A stretch of 42,283 nt of DNA from Nitrososphaera sp. AFS (GTDB lineage: Archaea; Thermoproteota; Nitrososphaeria; Nitrososphaerales; Nitrososphaeraceae), in assembly GCF_009898475.1 (NCBI RefSeq), contig NZ_QURE01000007.1, positions 1-42,283 of the forward strand, written 5' to 3'. This document shows, piece by piece, positions 24,398-33,128 of the stretch. The notes beneath the pieces were generated by a model. It was not told where the DNA came from and made no database searches. It saw nothing but the letters and a program-made list of their open reading frames with translations. The position numbers and the translations under genes are program-made. Positions within the stretch are counted from its first letter, which is position 1, and each line of letters opens with the position of its first letter.

Positions 24398-25540
24398 ATG
24401 GTGCGCAGATCTATCTTCACCTCCGAGAGTGTAACGGAGGGGCATCCTGATAAGATATGTGATCAGATATCTGATTCACTCCTAGATGAATTTATTAGGT
24501 ATGACTCTGACTCAAGGGTTGCCGTCGAGGCTATGACCACCACTGGTATAGTATTCGTTGCTGGTGAAGTCACCTCTGGCTCAAAATTTGATCCACAACG
24601 AATTATTCGTAGAACGATAAAGGAAATCGGATACGATCAACCTCATTACGGATTCGATTCCGAGTCATGTTCAGTGTTAGTGTCAATTCACGAGCAGAGT
24701 CCTGACATATCAATGGGTATAGCTGCAAACGGTGAGAAAGAGCAAGGTGCGGGAGACCAAGGATTGATGTTTGGATATGCTTCGAATGAGACTCCTGAAC
24801 TCATGCCTCTTCCGATTTCTATTGCACATAAATTAACAATGAAACTCTCAAGCGTAAGAAAGAAAAAAGAACTCGATTGGGTATGGCCTGATGGCAAATC
24901 ACAAGTTTCGGTGGTTTATGAAGACAATAAGCCCGTAAGAATAGACACTGTGGTTATATCCACACAACACTCACCCGATATTCACTTATCGCAATTGAGA
25001 GAGCAAATAATTCGAGAGGTTGTTAAGCCCGTATGCGGGGATTGGGTTGATCAAAGTACAAAGTTCCTTGTTAATCCCACTGGCAGATTCGTAGTCGGCG
25101 GGCCACCGGGGGATACAGGACTAACCGGGCGAAAGGTTATCGCTGATACCTACGGAGGAATGGGAAGACATGGTGGAGGCGCCTTTTCTGGCAAAGATCC
25201 TTCCAAGGTGGACAGGTCAGCCTGTTACTTGGCAAGATATGTTGCCAAAAATGTTGTTTCAGCAAACTTGGCGCAAAGGTGTGAGGTTCAAATCGCTTAT
25301 GCCATCGGAGTAGCGTCACCGGTGTCAGTTATGGTTGATACATTCAGGACTGGAAGCATCTCTGAAGATCAAATAGAAGCAAGGGTGAAGAAATCGTTCG
25401 ACATGAGGCCTGCTGCGATTATTGATAATCTTGACCTCAAAAAGCCTATCTATAAGAAAACTGCTGCTTACGGTCACTTTGGTCGTAATGAACCAGGATT
25501 CACATGGGAAATAACAGATAAGGTTAATTTGCTCACCTAA
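24398..25540 (+). CDS. metK: S-adenosylmethionine synthetase, bacterial type
   Basis: Makes SAM from methionine and ATP in the cytoplasm. It shows the bacterial/eukaryotic MetK signatures: [20 protein letters not shown] (about 7-26), [51 protein letters not shown], and [10 protein letters not shown] near the C-terminus. Length 380 is typical. Most archaea use an unrelated-looking archaeal MAT, so this is a bacterial-type enzyme in an archaeal setting. SAM is consumed by the cobalamin methyltransferases encoded a few kb away. ATG start. Confidence 0.95.
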   Translation: MVRRSIFTSESVTEGHPDKICDQISDSLLDEFIRYDSDSRVAVEAMTTTGIVFVAGEVTSGSKFDPQRIIRRTIKEIGYDQPHYGFDSESCSVLVSIHEQSPDISMGIAANGEKEQGAGDQGLMFGYASNETPELMPLPISIAHKLTMKLSSVRKKKELDWVWPDGKSQVSVVYEDNKPVRIDTVVISTQHSPDIHLSQLREQIIREVVKPVCGDWVDQSTKFLVNPTGRFVVGGPPGDTGLTGRKVIADTYGGMGRHGGGAFSGKDPSKVDRSACYLARYVAKNVVSANLAQRCEVQIAYAIGVASPVSVMVDTFRTGSISEDQIEARVKKSFDMRPAAIIDNLDLKKPIYKKTAAYGHFGRNEPGFTWEITDKVNLLT

Positions 25541-25563
25541 GGTTTCGTTTGTAGGACAAGCTG

Positions 25564-26478
25564 TTACGAGTTAAGCACGAGTTCCATTCCGTCAGCGACA
25601 GTTTGAGCTAGATGGAATTTGCGATTGAAATAATTTACGATATTGACCACATCTCTAGTAATAAGTAATTTGGCATTTGGATGGTTTGTGCTTACGGCTT
25701 GAGGCCAATCGATAATATGAGGTTCGCCAGACTGGCCGATAAGAATATTGTACTCGCTAAGGTCGGAATGAATTATGTTATTTTTGTATGCCATCCTGAC
25801 ATTCCTCATTATTTCGTTGAATAAGACAGGTGGATCATTAACATTTAACAAGTTTGCTAGTGGAATACCATTTATTCGCTTCATTACCACACAATGCATC
25901 GCCCTGTATAGTGGCTTGGGAACGGAAACACCTGATTTCATTAACCTTTGTAGTATCTCGACTTCTTTTTTTGCTCCGTTCATGCTCACCAGGAGCCAAT
26001 GATGCGAATTATCTTCCTGTCTGAAGGAGAAAGACCTTTTCTTAGTTGTACCCCTGAAACTTATTCTTCCAATTCTATAGAATTTAACGGCTAGCTTCAT
26101 TTCATCTTTCATTGCTTCGTAAACGTCTGACTCTTTACCCAAACCAATAGGCTTGCCAATGCCGCCTACTACATTTTTATCCGCGAGCAGCTTTAGCACC
26201 ATCGTGTCTAACCCAGCCCTAAGTATTGCAAAGTCATGGTCATGCTTGCTCACTAGGTTAGAGTTCCTCAACGCCCTTAGTCTAAAGTCGACGATATCTT
26301 CATGCAATTTTGAATAATTCACTATTTGTTGCTTTGTGAGTGACTGCCGATGGGTAAGCGCAGATGCTAAAGTTTTAAGAATCATATAGTCTTCCGGACC
26401 AAGTTTCTTAACGAAATCAGCTATTATTCTGATCGAAGACAGGTCTGGATTTTTAGGAACAGTGCCAATATGAATCAA
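25564..26478 (-). CDS. rio2: RIO2-type atypical serine/threonine kinase
   Basis: Kinase/ATPase of small ribosomal subunit maturation. The N-terminal winged helix (about 1-90) is followed by the RIO domain: loop GLGKESDVY (112-120), Lys132 in AVKFYR, a disordered SFRGTTKKRSF loop typical of RIO2, catalytic HSDLSEYN (H237, D239, N244) and metal-binding HIIDWPQ (D257). Length 304 fits archaeal RIO2. ATG start. It converges on metK and is divergent from the cobalamin gene cluster. Confidence 0.93.
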   Translation of the reverse strand: MIHIGTVPKNPDLSSIRIIADFVKKLGPEDYMILKTLASALTHRQSLTKQQIVNYSKLHEDIVDFRLRALRNSNLVSKHDHDFAILRAGLDTMVLKLLADKNVVGGIGKPIGLGKESDVYEAMKDEMKLAVKFYRIGRISFRGTTKKRSFSFRQEDNSHHWLLVSMNGAKKEVEILQRLMKSGVSVPKPLYRAMHCVVMKRINGIPLANLLNVNDPPVLFNEIMRNVRMAYKNNIIHSDLSEYNILIGQSGEPHIIDWPQAVSTNHPNAKLLITRDVVNIVNYFNRKFHLAQTVADGMELVLNS

Positions 26479-26529
26479 ACGCGATACCTATCCGTCAAAG
26501 GAACACCGGTGTCATTTTGACGCACCCTC

Positions 26530-26570
26530 CATAAATCAAGACCGCCAGACTGTCGGTCTGACAATTTATG
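26530..26570. repeat. 41-bp two-part inverted repeat between rio2 and cbiD
   Basis: CATAAAT (26530-26536) pairs with ATTTATG (26564-26570), and AGACCG (26539-26544) with CGGTCT (26554-26559), separated by small internal loops. A competing hairpin, CAGAC (26546-26550) with GTCTG (26556-26560), uses the same bases. It lies 30 bp before the shared cobalamin promoter element and 50 bp from the rio2 start, so an operator or structured leader for either gene is possible. Confidence 0.5.
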
Positions 26571-26601
26571 TCTAATATTGACCGACTTTAACACTACTGG
26601 A

Positions 26602-26617
26602 TTATAAAAGAGCTCAT
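26602..26617 (+). promoter_or_regulatory. Promoter element shared with cbiC (copy 1)
   Basis: TTATAAAAGAGCTCAT contains a TATA-like box and GAGCTC, and recurs exactly at 29669-29684 before cbiC. From here to cbiD is about 160 nt, containing the 44-codon ORF at 26642. Confidence 0.45.
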
Positions 26618-26641
26618 TCTTATTCGACAGATTGATGGAGA

Positions 26642-26776
26642 TTGGATCAAATTGTTCACGATGAATTCGAACAATATGCTGATGGAGATAGGTTACAAGA
26701 GTGCATTTACATTAGTACTAGTGACTTCATTTCGGTTCACTTTGAGGTGCTCATGATTAGAAGGAGGAACTGGTAG
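26642..26776 (+). CDS. Candidate small protein upstream of cbiD (44 aa)
   Basis: Not recognised. A TTG-started frame with a protein-like acidic sequence (beginning MDQIVHDEFEQYADGD, then ECIYISTSDFISVHFEVLM) and basic end. Its stop lies 4 nt before the cbiD ATG and the ribosome binding site of cbiD (AAGGAGG, 26761-26767) lies inside it, an arrangement suited to translational coupling. A competing 31-codon ATG frame (26661-26756) exists in another register. It starts about 33-40 nt after the TATA-like element. Confidence 0.35.
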   Translation: MDQIVHDEFEQYADGDRLQECIYISTSDFISVHFEVLMIRRRNW

Positions 26777-26780
26777 CTGA

Positions 26781-27965
26781 ATGAATGATTCACAGGAAGT
26801 ATCTGACCAATCTGAAGATCTTCAGCTCGCTGAACAAGAGCAAAGACTACCCGAAAATATTCTACAGAGGATGCGAAGGGGGGCCTTAAAGACCGGCTTC
26901 ACCACTGGAACTTGTGCGGCTGCTGCAACCAAGGCTGCTCTTCTGACGCTTGTATGTGAAGCTAATGCCAGCCAAGTTGTCGTGTCACTTCCGAAAGGAA
27001 ATCAAATTAGCATTAATATTTCGTGGATAAAGAAATCTGACGCAAATATGGCCACCGCGGCAGTCATCAAAAACGCAGGAGATGATCCTGATGTCACACA
27101 TGGTGCTGAAATACATTCTACCGTCACGCTAACTCAAAATGCAGGAATCATCTCAATTGATGGAGGAAAAGGAGTAGGGAGAATAACTAAGCCCGGTATA
27201 GGAATTGGAATTGGGATGCCAGCCATCAATCCGGTTCCTTTAAAAATGATCCAAGTTGCAGCAAAGGAAGTCGCATCAGGATGGCTACAACATGGTGGAA
27301 TCGAGATTGTCATATCCGTGCCCTTAGGTGAAGAGATTGCCGTCAAGACTGATAATCCTCGTTTAGGCATCCTCGGTGGCATTTCTATTTTGGGCACAAC
27401 CGGAATAGTGTTACCTTACTCAACTGCCTCTTTTGCAGCCGCCATACGTCAAGCTTTGGACGTCGCCAAGGCGATGGGTAATACATGGGTGATTCTGACA
27501 ACAGGGGGTAGAAGCGAAGACTATGCGAAGGAATTATTTGGCGACACACTTCCAGAGCATTGTTTTATCCAAATGGGAGATTTCGCAGGTTACTCTATTA
27601 AGAACTGTGTTTTAAAACAAATTCGCAAAGTAACGATTGCTGGATTTGTAGGAAAGCTGACAAAAATGGCAATGGGAATCAAGCAAACTCATGTTCGGGG
27701 CTCTCATGTAGACATGGAGTTCATGGCAAAAATTGCCATGAATTGTTTTCCAGGCATACAGAGTTCACTCGTAGAAGAGATACAAAAAGCCAATACGGCT
27801 CGACATGTCTCTGAGATAGTAAAGGTCCATCAAATACCTGGGTTTTTTGAATTGATTTGCAAGAAGGTCCACGAGCAAATGCAAGAGCATTCGAAAGGTG
27901 CTTTACTAATAGAGGTAATTATGTTTGACTTTGATGGGAAAATATGTGGTAGATTCGCGGGTTAG
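26781..27965 (+). CDS. cbiD: Cobalt-precorrin-5B C1-methyltransferase CbiD
   Basis: Anaerobic cobalamin pathway: SAM-dependent methylation at C1 of cobalt-precorrin-5B, after CbiG opens the lactone. The family signature KTGFTTGTCAAAATKAAL (37-54) is present, as are GDDPDVTHGAEI, GGKGVGRITKPGIGIGIGMPAINPVP, LGILGGISILGTTGIV and GFVGKLTKMAMGIKQTHVRGS. The 394-residue length is normal with a ~30-residue acidic extension in front. ATG start with AAGGAGG 14 nt upstream. cbiG follows 134 bp later on the same strand. Confidence 0.95.
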   Translation: MNDSQEVSDQSEDLQLAEQEQRLPENILQRMRRGALKTGFTTGTCAAAATKAALLTLVCEANASQVVVSLPKGNQISINISWIKKSDANMATAAVIKNAGDDPDVTHGAEIHSTVTLTQNAGIISIDGGKGVGRITKPGIGIGIGMPAINPVPLKMIQVAAKEVASGWLQHGGIEIVISVPLGEEIAVKTDNPRLGILGGISILGTTGIVLPYSTASFAAAIRQALDVAKAMGNTWVILTTGGRSEDYAKELFGDTLPEHCFIQMGDFAGYSIKNCVLKQIRKVTIAGFVGKLTKMAMGIKQTHVRGSHVDMEFMAKIAMNCFPGIQSSLVEEIQKANTARHVSEIVKVHQIPGFFELICKKVHEQMQEHSKGALLIEVIMFDFDGKICGRFAG

Positions 27966-28062
27966 ACTTCCAGTCTGTTTTAGATTGAAAGAGCAACCGT
28001 TTCATTATGAAAGCTTGTGGTTATATTTGGTCCTAGGACTTAAATTCGGATTTAAGAAACAC

Positions 28063-28070
28063 TTTTTATT
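28063..28070 (+). promoter_or_regulatory. TATA-like box of cbiG
   Basis: TTTTTATT lies 30-37 nt before the TTG at 28100, so cbiG may have its own promoter besides any read-through from cbiD. Confidence 0.35.
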
Positions 28071-28099
28071 TTCTAGTTTCTGACTTTAAGGGTATCTAA

Positions 28100-29170
28100 T
28101 TGACTGAAAAAAGAGCTATAGTCGCCATTACAAAGCGCGGGATTGAAATTGCTGGCAGGATTAAGGACAAAATGCCTGAAATAGAAACGTACGCCCCTAT
28201 AAAATTTGAGAATTCCTCTTCACCTATAACAAATTGGTTCAAAGAACCAATATCTCAATTAGTATCAGCTCTTTTCAATAGATGTGACGCTCTCGTTTTC
28301 ATTTTTTCTCTGGGTGCTGCAATTAGGTTGATCGCTCCGTTAGTTAAAGATAAGAAAACAGATCCTGCAGTCGTTGTAATTGATGATGGTGCTAATTTCG
28401 CAATTAGCACTCTTTCGGGACACTTAGGGGGCGCCAATTCGCTTGCCCGTCTAATATCAACCTTCTTTGACAACTGTAGACCTGTCATCACCACAGCAGC
28501 TGATGTGAACGAAACGATTGCTGTTGATCTGCTGGGGCAGGAATTTTCGTGGACAATTGAAAATTTTGAGAATGTAACAAAAGTGAGTGCTATGATGGTC
28601 AATGAAGAAAGAATTGGTGTTTACCAGGATGCAGGAGAAAAGAACTGGTGGCAAAAAAAACCCCTGCCCTCCAATGTAGTAATTGTCGGCTCTCTTGAGG
28701 ATTTGAAGACGTCAAGATTCAGAGGGGCGATAGTTATCTCAGATAGATTAATCCATGACCCGCTGATATTAGAAAGATCAGTTATCTTCAGGCCAAAAAG
28801 CCTAGTTGTGGGACTTGGAGTTCACGCAGATACAAAAATCGAAACCATTGAAAATGGAGTTAGGAGTACACTTGTGAATTATGGGTTGAGCTATAAGTCT
28901 ATCAAAAATATAGCATCAATTAATCGTGGTGCAGTGGTGCAGGGATTGAAGCAGTTCTCGGAACAGAACAAACTTCCTCTAGAGGTATATGATAGGCATA
29001 CACTTGACAGTATACCTGTCCCCAATCCATCAAAAACTGTAAAGAAGTTTGAAGGGACATCAAGTGTATCAGAAGCCTCATCTATCATAAGCTCGAAGGG
29101 AGTACTGGTAGTGCCAAAACAGAAGTATCCGCCTGACCTTACTGTCGCGATCGCCAGAGTTGAATTCTGA
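28100..29170 (+). CDS. cbiG: Cobalt-precorrin-5A hydrolase CbiG
   Basis: Opens the delta-lactone of cobalt-precorrin-5A, releasing acetaldehyde, just before CbiD acts. The N-terminal domain (KRAIVAITKRGIEIAGRI) and central region (DALVFIFSLGAAIRLIAPLVKDKKTDPAVVVIDDGANFAISTLSGHLGGANSLA, about residues 70-125) match CbiG; the C-terminal CbiG_C domain begins at KSLVVGLGVHADT (about 234) and ends in TVAIARVEF. Length 356 is normal. TTG start at 28100, at the first residues of the domain. Confidence 0.93.
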   Translation: MTEKRAIVAITKRGIEIAGRIKDKMPEIETYAPIKFENSSSPITNWFKEPISQLVSALFNRCDALVFIFSLGAAIRLIAPLVKDKKTDPAVVVIDDGANFAISTLSGHLGGANSLARLISTFFDNCRPVITTAADVNETIAVDLLGQEFSWTIENFENVTKVSAMMVNEERIGVYQDAGEKNWWQKKPLPSNVVIVGSLEDLKTSRFRGAIVISDRLIHDPLILERSVIFRPKSLVVGLGVHADTKIETIENGVRSTLVNYGLSYKSIKNIASINRGAVVQGLKQFSEQNKLPLEVYDRHTLDSIPVPNPSKTVKKFEGTSSVSEASSIISSKGVLVVPKQKYPPDLTVAIARVEF

Positions 29171-29668
29171 GTATATGAATGGCCTTATCATTACTCAATC
29201 AGTAGCTGAGACCACGAAGTGCGAAATGAATTGCAACCTATCTGTTCTGAATTCACAATTCCAGGCAGATGTACTCTTACGCAGATTATTGCCTTCTGCA
29301 AGTTGCGCTACCATATATGTATGAGGGAATTAACAAATGTCTAGATAATGAAATAGATAACATAACTTGCATCCGATGTTGAAGGCAAAGAAATAAAACA
29401 ACGCACAGAAATCAAAAGGGATCATAAACTGAATTTAGCCGTAACCAAGACACTTTGGTATCATCAGCTGTCGTAGATATTTTGCTCATCAGACTTGGCA
29501 GCTCGGACAAAAATTCTAGAGATGCACGTTTATGACGTCAAGTCGATAAGACCAATTTACCAATCTTTAGGATCTGCTTCTTGAATTGGGCACGAGGGAT
29601 ATAGACGAAGAAATACCTTGAATGCTAATAGCTACAGCCAAAGGCCGCATCCTAATGTCTTGCTCTCC
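29171..29668. other. Gene-free stretch between cbiG and the cbiC unit
   Basis: About 500 bp with no credible gene; it separates two transcription units with similar promoters. Confidence 0.4.
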
Positions 29669-29684
29669 TTATAAAAGAGCTCAT
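29669..29684 (+). promoter_or_regulatory. Promoter element shared with cbiD (copy 2)
   Basis: TTATAAAAGAGCTCAT is identical to 26602-26617. It precedes the small ORF and cbiC. Confidence 0.45.
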
Positions 29685-29826
29685 GAAAAATCTGATGTTG
29701 CCGAAGCTCCTAAAGTATACATATGAAAGGGAATATGACAGAATGTACTGGAGCCGATATAAATTAATAAAACTTGTAATCGGAAGTGTTGAGGAGGAAA
29801 AGAAAAAACTAGATGGCTCCATTTGA
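29683..29826 (+). CDS. Candidate small basic protein overlapping cbiC (47 aa)
   Basis: Not recognised. ATG 29683 gives 47 residues; a second ATG at 29695 (43 residues) fits the TATA position better. The sequence is Tyr/Lys/Arg-rich (LKYTYEREYDRMYWSRYKL) followed by an amphipathic, charged helix (VEEEKKKLDG). It overlaps the cbiC start by 14 bp in another frame, and the cbiC ribosome binding site GAGGAGG lies inside it, so translation of the two would be coupled. Support is composition and layout only. Confidence 0.4.
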   Translation: MKNLMLPKLLKYTYEREYDRMYWSRYKLIKLVIGSVEEEKKKLDGSI

Positions 29827-30484
29827 TCGTTCGTCTGATTTGCTGTCCGCAAGAGGAATGTCGGAAAAAGCTCTAGACATTGAAAACGAGAGTTTCAAGA
29901 TAATAGATGAGGAAATCGGTGAGCATACTTATAATCCGACTGAATGGTCGATAGTTCGAAGGGTTATTCATTCAACTGCTGATTTTGACTTCGCCAGGGC
30001 AGCAAAGATTGTTTTTCAAAATGAAGCTCTCTCTTCAGGTTTCAATGCTATCAGACAAAGGTGCACCATCGTATGTGATGTGGATATGGTGCTCTCTGCG
30101 TTGAATAAGAAATCATTAACTCGTCTAGGGCTTGATGCTGTTTGTCATATATCCGATGAGAATTTAGTCGAGATGTCCCGCACCTCAAACAAGACCCGAT
30201 CGCAACTGGCTATGAGAATTTCTTCTAACGAAATGAATGGCGGTATAGTTTTGATTGGTAACGCTCCCACTGCCTTGTTTGAGACAATCAAAATGATAAA
30301 TGAAGGGACAACCAAACCAGCTCTGGTCGTAGGCGTTCCCGTAGGCTTTGTATCTGCATCAGAATCCAAACACGCGCTTTCACAGACTGCCATTCCAAGT
30401 ATCACCAATAACGGCAGGAAGGGGGGAAGCCCTGCTGCATCCTCGATAATGAATGCATTAATGCTGCTAGCTCAAAAATTTTAA
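29813..30484 (+). CDS. cbiC: Cobalt-precorrin-8 methylmutase CbiC
   Basis: Moves the C11 methyl to C12 of cobalt-precorrin-8, giving cobyrinate. The catalytic His is in RRVIHSTADFDFA (H53), and SSGFNAIRQRCTIVCDVDMV, GGIVLIGNAPTALFE and ALVVGVPVGFVSASESK are the conserved substrate-binding blocks. The 223-residue length is normal. ATG 29813 with GAGGAGG 15 nt upstream. A CBS-domain protein follows with its own promoter. Confidence 0.94.
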   Translation: MAPFDRSSDLLSARGMSEKALDIENESFKIIDEEIGEHTYNPTEWSIVRRVIHSTADFDFARAAKIVFQNEALSSGFNAIRQRCTIVCDVDMVLSALNKKSLTRLGLDAVCHISDENLVEMSRTSNKTRSQLAMRISSNEMNGGIVLIGNAPTALFETIKMINEGTTKPALVVGVPVGFVSASESKHALSQTAIPSITNNGRKGGSPAASSIMNALMLLAQKF

Positions 30485-30510
30485 GTGAGAAGGCCAAGAA
30501 AGGTTTTCTT

Positions 30511-30518
30511 TTTATATA
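30511..30518 (+). promoter_or_regulatory. TATA box of the CBS protein gene
   Basis: TTTATATA lies 24-31 nt before the TTG at 30542, as expected for a leaderless mRNA, and supports that TTG as the true start. Confidence 0.55.
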
Positions 30519-30541
30519 TCAACAGTTAGTAGTACAGATCT

Positions 30542-31021
30542 TTGAATAATTCTGATTCGACTAAACTTACGACCGTTAGGGAAATTTTAAAGACGAAACT
30601 TGAAACACTCACAAGCTCCAGCAGTGCTCAACAGGCAGCGAAAAAGCTGAGAAACAGCAGTTCAGGTTCACTATTAATTGTGGATACTTCAGGCAAATCG
30701 ATTGGCATACTTACAGAACGTGATTTGGTTAGAAAAGTATGTGCTTTTCATAAGCAAAGTAGCCAAACCATTGTTACAGATATAATGTCTTCACCTATCA
30801 TCACGGTGAATGCAAACTCATCCCTGCGAGAGGCGGCAGATGAAATGATTCAGCACAAAGTCAGACATCTTCTCGTACTAGACGACGGAAGAGAACAGGG
30901 GATAATTAGCGCAAATGACTTTGCGAATTATTTAAAACAAAACGTAGATATGGATGAAGTCAACGCGTCAATTTTAGAGAGCTTGTTGAATATTAAAGAA
31001 GGAGAAAGAAATTCTGAATAA
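30542..31021 (+). CDS. CBS-domain pair protein, beside cbiC
   Basis: A 159-residue Bateman module: CBS1 about residues 12-72 (LETLTSSSSAQQAAKKL through GILTERDLVRKV), CBS2 about 80-138 (VTDIMSSPIITVNANSSLREAADEMIQHKVRHLLVLDD through GIISANDFANYL). Probable adenine-nucleotide or SAM sensor. TTG start supported by a well-placed TATA box, so it is transcribed separately from cbiC. The next gene is an SRPBCC protein 160 bp on. Confidence 0.88.
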   Translation: MNNSDSTKLTTVREILKTKLETLTSSSSAQQAAKKLRNSSSGSLLIVDTSGKSIGILTERDLVRKVCAFHKQSSQTIVTDIMSSPIITVNANSSLREAADEMIQHKVRHLLVLDDGREQGIISANDFANYLKQNVDMDEVNASILESLLNIKEGERNSE

Positions 31022-31182
31022 CATAGCTCTATCTACGGTCACCGTAAATTAGACGAACGCATTTAGATTTTTTAATTTTTGATGTTTCAACAGAAAGATG
31101 GCTTCTCATGAAAAATCGAGGGTTATTTGAAAGAAAATTTAACTATAAGTGGGTTTGAATAGAATCAGAAAAAGATCGCCAT

Positions 31183-31623
31183 TTGAAGGAAATAAGAACG
31201 GAGGTGGATATCGACTCTTCGCCCGAAAAGGTGTGGCGGGTGCTGACAGATTTCGGTCATTATCGCGATTGGAATCCATTTATCCGCGATATAACCGGAA
31301 AACTCAACGAAGGGTCAAGGCTTGAGATACAAATATCTACTTCCACTAAAAAAACCAGAAAGTACAGACCAGTATTGACCAAAATCGAGCCTAACCATGA
31401 GATGCGTTGGCTCGGGAAGGCCTTTCTGCCAGGGCTGTTCGACGGAGAGCACATACTAACTTTGCAAAGGCTTGAAAATAATCAAGTGAGACTTGTCCAT
31501 CGTGAGATATTCAGAGGCATCGGAGTAAGTCTTGCCGGTAGTCGTCTAGACTTCGAAATACGGAGAAAATTCGAAGAAATGAATAGTGCATTGAAAAAAA
31601 AAATTGAACATGAGAAGCAATAG
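31183..31623 (+). CDS. SRPBCC (START-like/polyketide cyclase) family protein
   Basis: A 146-residue helix-grip protein with a cavity for a hydrophobic ligand. The opening EIRTEVDIDSSPEKVWRVLTDFGHYRDWNPFIRDI is the classic polyketide_cyc2 start, followed by alternating strands (LEIQIS, RPVLTKIEPNHEMRWLG, HILTLQRLENNQVRLVHREIF) and the long C-terminal helix (RRKFEEMNSALKKKIEHE). Ligand unknown. TTG start at 31183. Convergent with cbiA, 54 bp away. Confidence 0.85.
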   Translation: MKEIRTEVDIDSSPEKVWRVLTDFGHYRDWNPFIRDITGKLNEGSRLEIQISTSTKKTRKYRPVLTKIEPNHEMRWLGKAFLPGLFDGEHILTLQRLENNQVRLVHREIFRGIGVSLAGSRLDFEIRRKFEEMNSALKKKIEHEKQ

Positions 31624-31677
31624 TATGCTGGAGCACTCCATGCCTATGTTGCCAGGACAAAGATAGTAAATTAGAAT

Positions 31678-33099
31678 CTATTTGCGAAATTTTCTGAATG
31701 CTTTGGCAAGTCTCTGTGATAATCTGGTGTCTGAAAAATGCAAGTGCATATAAGAAGCAAGACAATCGTACACCCTGAATCCATCTCTTTGTCCGTCAAC
31801 TCCATTCCCTCTTAACATTTTATATGCAAATTTTGCGTCGCATTGGACGTTTTCTATTTTTGAATAATGGAATTCGTGTCCTCTCAAATTCAACATTTTC
31901 TTGAACGGAGGCGATTCACACTCGGCCATAGTATATCCCAGAGTTAGACGTCCAGTCATAATTGTATCAACATCGATTAGCCCGACCATCCTACTTTTTG
32001 GATATCCTCGGTTTATTTTCTCCCTGCCCTCCTCCACAATTGACCTACTAAGATACATTAACCCCCCGCATTCGGCATAAACCGGAGTTCCTGTTTGAGC
32101 TGCCTCTAATACTGATGATTTCATGCTTTGATTTTTGCTCAGTTGATTTGCGAGGATCTCAGGGAAGCCGCCGCCCAAAATAATCCCGGAGATATCGGGA
32201 GGAAGACATACGTCCTGGATTGGGCTGAAGAATATTAGGTTTATTCCCTCTTTCCTTAGAGCATCTAGATTATCTGCGTAATAAAAATTAAAAGACTGAT
32301 CAAGTGCAACTGCTACATTTGGGCCGTCCTTTTTTCGCAGAACTGCTGGGGGACCTAGTTCTGAATGTCTGGGTTTATGCATAAGATCCATAATCTTCTC
32401 AAGATCGATTTGTTCTGCAATGTACCTGGCTGCCAAGAGAATTTCGTTCTTTTTGCTTTTGTCAAGTTCAACGGCCGGGGTCAATCCTAATTTCCTTTCG
32501 GGCATAGTGATTTCGCTGTTCCTTCTTATCATCCCTATAATTGGCACATTTACTTTATCAGCAAACGCCTGTCGTAGAATTGCCTCATGCTTTGAACTGC
32601 CAACTTTATTTAGTATAATCCCGTGGATTTTTAGCGTTTTGCTGAATTTTATAAATCCCATGGCAATAGCTGCAAGAGATCTTGCTGCTTTAGCCGCATC
32701 TATCACCAATATGACTTTGGCATCTAAAATCTTTGCTATATGAGCCGTACTTCCATAATCGTGTCTTCCAGATATTCCGTCGAAGTATCCCATTACTCCT
32801 TCTACTACTGCTACGTCTGCATCATGACAACTCTCGTAAAAGCAATTTAGTACACCCCTTTTCCGCATCATCCATATGTCCAAATTTCGGGATTGTCTGC
32901 CGGTGACAAAAGTATGGTAACTAGGATCAATGAAATCTGGACCAACCTTGAACGGCTGAACTTTGTAACTCTTCTTCTTCAGTGAGTGCATGACCGCCAT
33001 AGCGACTGAACTTTTGCCGACCCCGCTTGTAGCGCCAGCGACGACTATTGTCGGTATAGCTATGTGATTAGATGACATCATTAATGGAAATATGCCCAA
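31678..33099 (-). CDS. cbiA: Cobyrinate a,c-diamide synthase CbiA
   Basis: ATP- and glutamine-dependent amidation of the a and c side chains of cobyrinate. The N-terminal P-loop GATSGVGKS (22-30) and FKVGPDFIDPSYH (50-62) define the synthetase domain. The C-terminal glutaminase domain has GIILGGGFPEILANQL and the catalytic Cys in YAECGGLMYLS (C344), with HEFHYS later. Length 473 is normal. ATG 33099, 29 bp after uvrC on the same strand, so it is probably the last gene of the uvrB-uvrA-uvrC transcript. Confidence 0.95.
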   Translation of the reverse strand: MGIFPLMMSSNHIAIPTIVVAGATSGVGKSSVAMAVMHSLKKKSYKVQPFKVGPDFIDPSYHTFVTGRQSRNLDIWMMRKRGVLNCFYESCHDADVAVVEGVMGYFDGISGRHDYGSTAHIAKILDAKVILVIDAAKAARSLAAIAMGFIKFSKTLKIHGIILNKVGSSKHEAILRQAFADKVNVPIIGMIRRNSEITMPERKLGLTPAVELDKSKKNEILLAARYIAEQIDLEKIMDLMHKPRHSELGPPAVLRKKDGPNVAVALDQSFNFYYADNLDALRKEGINLIFFSPIQDVCLPPDISGIILGGGFPEILANQLSKNQSMKSSVLEAAQTGTPVYAECGGLMYLSRSIVEEGREKINRGYPKSRMVGLIDVDTIMTGRLTLGYTMAECESPPFKKMLNLRGHEFHYSKIENVQCDAKFAYKMLRGNGVDGQRDGFRVYDCLASYMHLHFSDTRLSQRLAKAFRKFRK

Positions 33100-33128
33100 C
33101 CTTATGGTACAATGAAAAATGCGACTTC

